A DNA stretch of 64,000 bases, from NCBI GenBank assembly GCA_036268615.1, contig DATATV010000051.1, forward strand, positions 1 through 64,000, given 5' to 3'. The stretch comes from DATATV01 sp036268615. Its GTDB lineage: Bacteria > Actinomycetota > Actinomycetes > Mycobacteriales > Pseudonocardiaceae. The position numbers were made by a program, and so were the translations under genes. The stretch's first letter is position 1. Each line of letters begins with the position of its first letter. Positions 62,803 through 64,000 of the stretch are shown in pieces. The notes under the pieces were generated by a model. That model had not been told where the DNA came from and did no database searches. It saw nothing but the letters and a program-made list of their open reading frames with translations.

Positions 62803-64000
62803 TACTGACGCACCTCCTTGGGGAGCGTGAAGCGAATTGTTTCGGTTGTGGTGGACCGTTCGGCGATGTCCAGCCGGCCGAGCCCGCCGATAGCGGTGAC
62901 CAACTCGTCGACGAGCGCGTGCGGGGCGGACGCCCCGGCGGAGACCCCGATCCGGCGGGCCCTGCTCAGCCAGTCCAGCTCGACCTGGCTCACGTCGTCG
63001 ACCAGGAAGGCGTCCACGCCCTCCCGCCTGGCGACCTCGACGAGCCGTCGCGAGTTCGACGAGTTCGCCGAACCCACGACGAGAAACAGGTCGACATCCT
63101 TCGCCACGGACACCACAGCCCGTTGGCGATTGGTTGTCGCGTAACAGATGTCGTCCGAGTTGGGACCGGTGAGCGCGGGGAACTTCGCGCGCAGCGCACG
63201 CACGATGCCCTCCGCCTCCTCCACCGCGAGGGTGGTCTGCATCAGGTAGCTGACCCGCTCCGGATCAGGCACCCGCAGATCGTCCACTTCGGACTCGTCC
63301 TGGACGAGAATGGTGTGCTCCGGCTCCTCGCCCAGCGTGCCTTCGGTCTCCTCGTGGCCGGCGTGCCCGATGAACAGGATCGTGTTGCCCTGCCGGGCGT
63401 ACCGCCGGGCCTCGTGGTGCACCTTGCCGACCAGCGGGCAGGTCGCGTCGACCACGTCCAGCCGCTTGGTCTGCGCGACAGACCGCACGCTCGGCGCCAC
63501 CCCGTGCGCGGAGAACACCAGGGTGGCCTCGTCGGGCACCTCGTCCAGTTCGTCCACGAACACCGCGCCGCGCCGTTCCAGGTCGGCCACGACGGTCGCG
63601 TTGTGCACGATCTGCTTGCGCACGTAGACCGGACCGGGCCGGCTGTCCAGCAACCGCTCGACGATCTCGATGGCCCGGTCCACACCGGCACAGAACGACC
63701 GAGGACTGGCCAGCAGCACCTCTCGCTCGCCGACCGCCGCCGCCCAGGCGAGCAGCGCCGGTCCGATCCGGCCGAGCACCGACAGCGCGGCCAGCCCGCC
63801 GGTCACCGTCGCCGGCCGGACCAGCGGCCGGGACGGCGTGTCCACGATCGCCCGGACCACCGCGAACGGCGCGTCCCCGGCGGCCGGTGCGAGCGCGGCG
63901 GACTCCATGTCCACCGCGAGCGCGCCGCCGGCGGCGAGTTCGGCCCGCTCCGCGCCGTGCACCACGTGGTCCACGCCGGCGATCGGTCCGGTGTGCACGG
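62802..64000 (-). CDS. ispH: HpnG-like phosphorylase domain fused to IspH (partial, cut by window end)
   Basis: About 398 residues visible; the N-terminus lies outside. The first ~85 visible residues match the end of a nucleoside phosphorylase/nucleosidase domain with the motif VDMESAALA, as in HpnG (adenosylhopane to ribosylhopane). The rest is IspH (4-hydroxy-3-methylbut-2-enyl diphosphate reductase), with cluster cysteines in SFCAGVDRA, DATCPLVG and DDICYATTNRQ. This couples isoprenoid supply to hopanoid side-chain processing. It is directly followed by hpnH, as expected for hopanoid genes. Confidence 0.88.
   Translation of the reverse strand, partial: VHTGPIAGVDHVVHGAERAELAAGGALAVDMESAALAPAAGDAPFAVVRAIVDTPSRPLVRPATVTGGLAALSVLGRIGPALLAWAAAVGEREVLLASPRSFCAGVDRAIEIVERLLDSRPGPVYVRKQIVHNATVVADLERRGAVFVDELDEVPDEATLVFSAHGVAPSVRSVAQTKRLDVVDATCPLVGKVHHEARRYARQGNTILFIGHAGHEETEGTLGEEPEHTILVQDESEVDDLRVPDPERVSYLMQTTLAVEEAEGIVRALRAKFPALTGPNSDDICYATTNRQRAVVSVAKDVDLFLVVGSANSSNSRRLVEVARREGVDAFLVDDVSQVELDWLSRARRIGVSAGASAPHALVDELVTAIGGLGRLDIAERSTTTETIRFTLPKEVRQ

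Overview
The window is GC-rich and densely coded. It has actinobacterial hallmarks: many GTG starts, an Obg/RNase E/L21/L27 block, paired ClpP proteases, a ClgR-type box, DasR-type boxes before a chitinase, XRE/DUF397 pairs and hopanoid genes. Gene order closely follows the Mycobacterium tuberculosis Rv2414c-Rv2462c backbone: comEC, comEA, degV, octT, gpgP, rsfS, nadD, proA, proB, obg, rpmA, rplU, rne, ndk, folC, valS, clpX, clpP2, clpP1, tig. Accessory genes typical of larger soil actinomycetes interrupt this order. A Pseudonocardiales-like organism is the best guess from gene content; no rRNA marker is present to confirm it.

Layout. 1-7.5 kb: competence genes comEC/comEA, a repeat-rich spacer with two DnaA boxes, then a tight minus-strand operon (nadD, rsfS, gpgP, octT, degV) whose middle genes resemble the methylglucose lipopolysaccharide (MGLP) pathway of mycobacteria. 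7.7-18 kb: a ferredoxin, proline genes proA and proB, a plus-strand RecQ helicase, then obg, rpmA, rplU and rne. 18-24 kb: two radical-SAM-associated genes (TIGR03936 and TIGR03960 types) that usually adjoin are separated by a secreted subtilisin and an unrecognised 335-residue protein on the opposite strand. 24-29 kb: a membrane protein, a secreted chitinase with two DasR-like sites, and a three-gene ABC exporter. 29-35.5 kb: ndk, an LppU-like envelope protein, DUF4233, folC, a YciI-like gene and valS.

35.6-38.8 kb: three tandem paralogous single-pass envelope proteins of unknown function. 38.8-42 kb: a YdeP-type molybdopterin oxidoreductase overlapping fdhD. 42-43.8 kb: XRE regulator, DUF397 protein and membrane protein. 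43.8-47.8 kb: divergent lysG/lysE, then a TetR gene divergent from a tautomerase-SnoaL fusion plus an SDR, with palindromes between them. 47.86-49.76 kb: a compact three-gene islet bounded by perfect 40-bp direct repeats. The right repeat is the 3' end of a DUF6461-like gene, so this looks like a small insertion at a gene terminus. 50-53 kb: lactate permease, a superinfection-immunity-like membrane protein and a decayed F420-type oxidoreductase. 53-57.3 kb: clpX, clpP2, clpP1 and tig. 57.5-61.7 kb: an operon with a glycosyltransferase fused to a wax ester/diacylglycerol acyltransferase, an EamA-type transporter and an SDR, probably making or moving a lipid. 61.8-64 kb: hpnH and an HpnG-IspH fusion, the edge of a hopanoid locus that leaves the window.

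Best candidates for undescribed biology: the 40-bp-repeat islet, the glycosyltransferase-acyltransferase operon, and the tandem envelope-protein trio. No rRNA, tRNA, CRISPR array, integrase or transposase was recognised.
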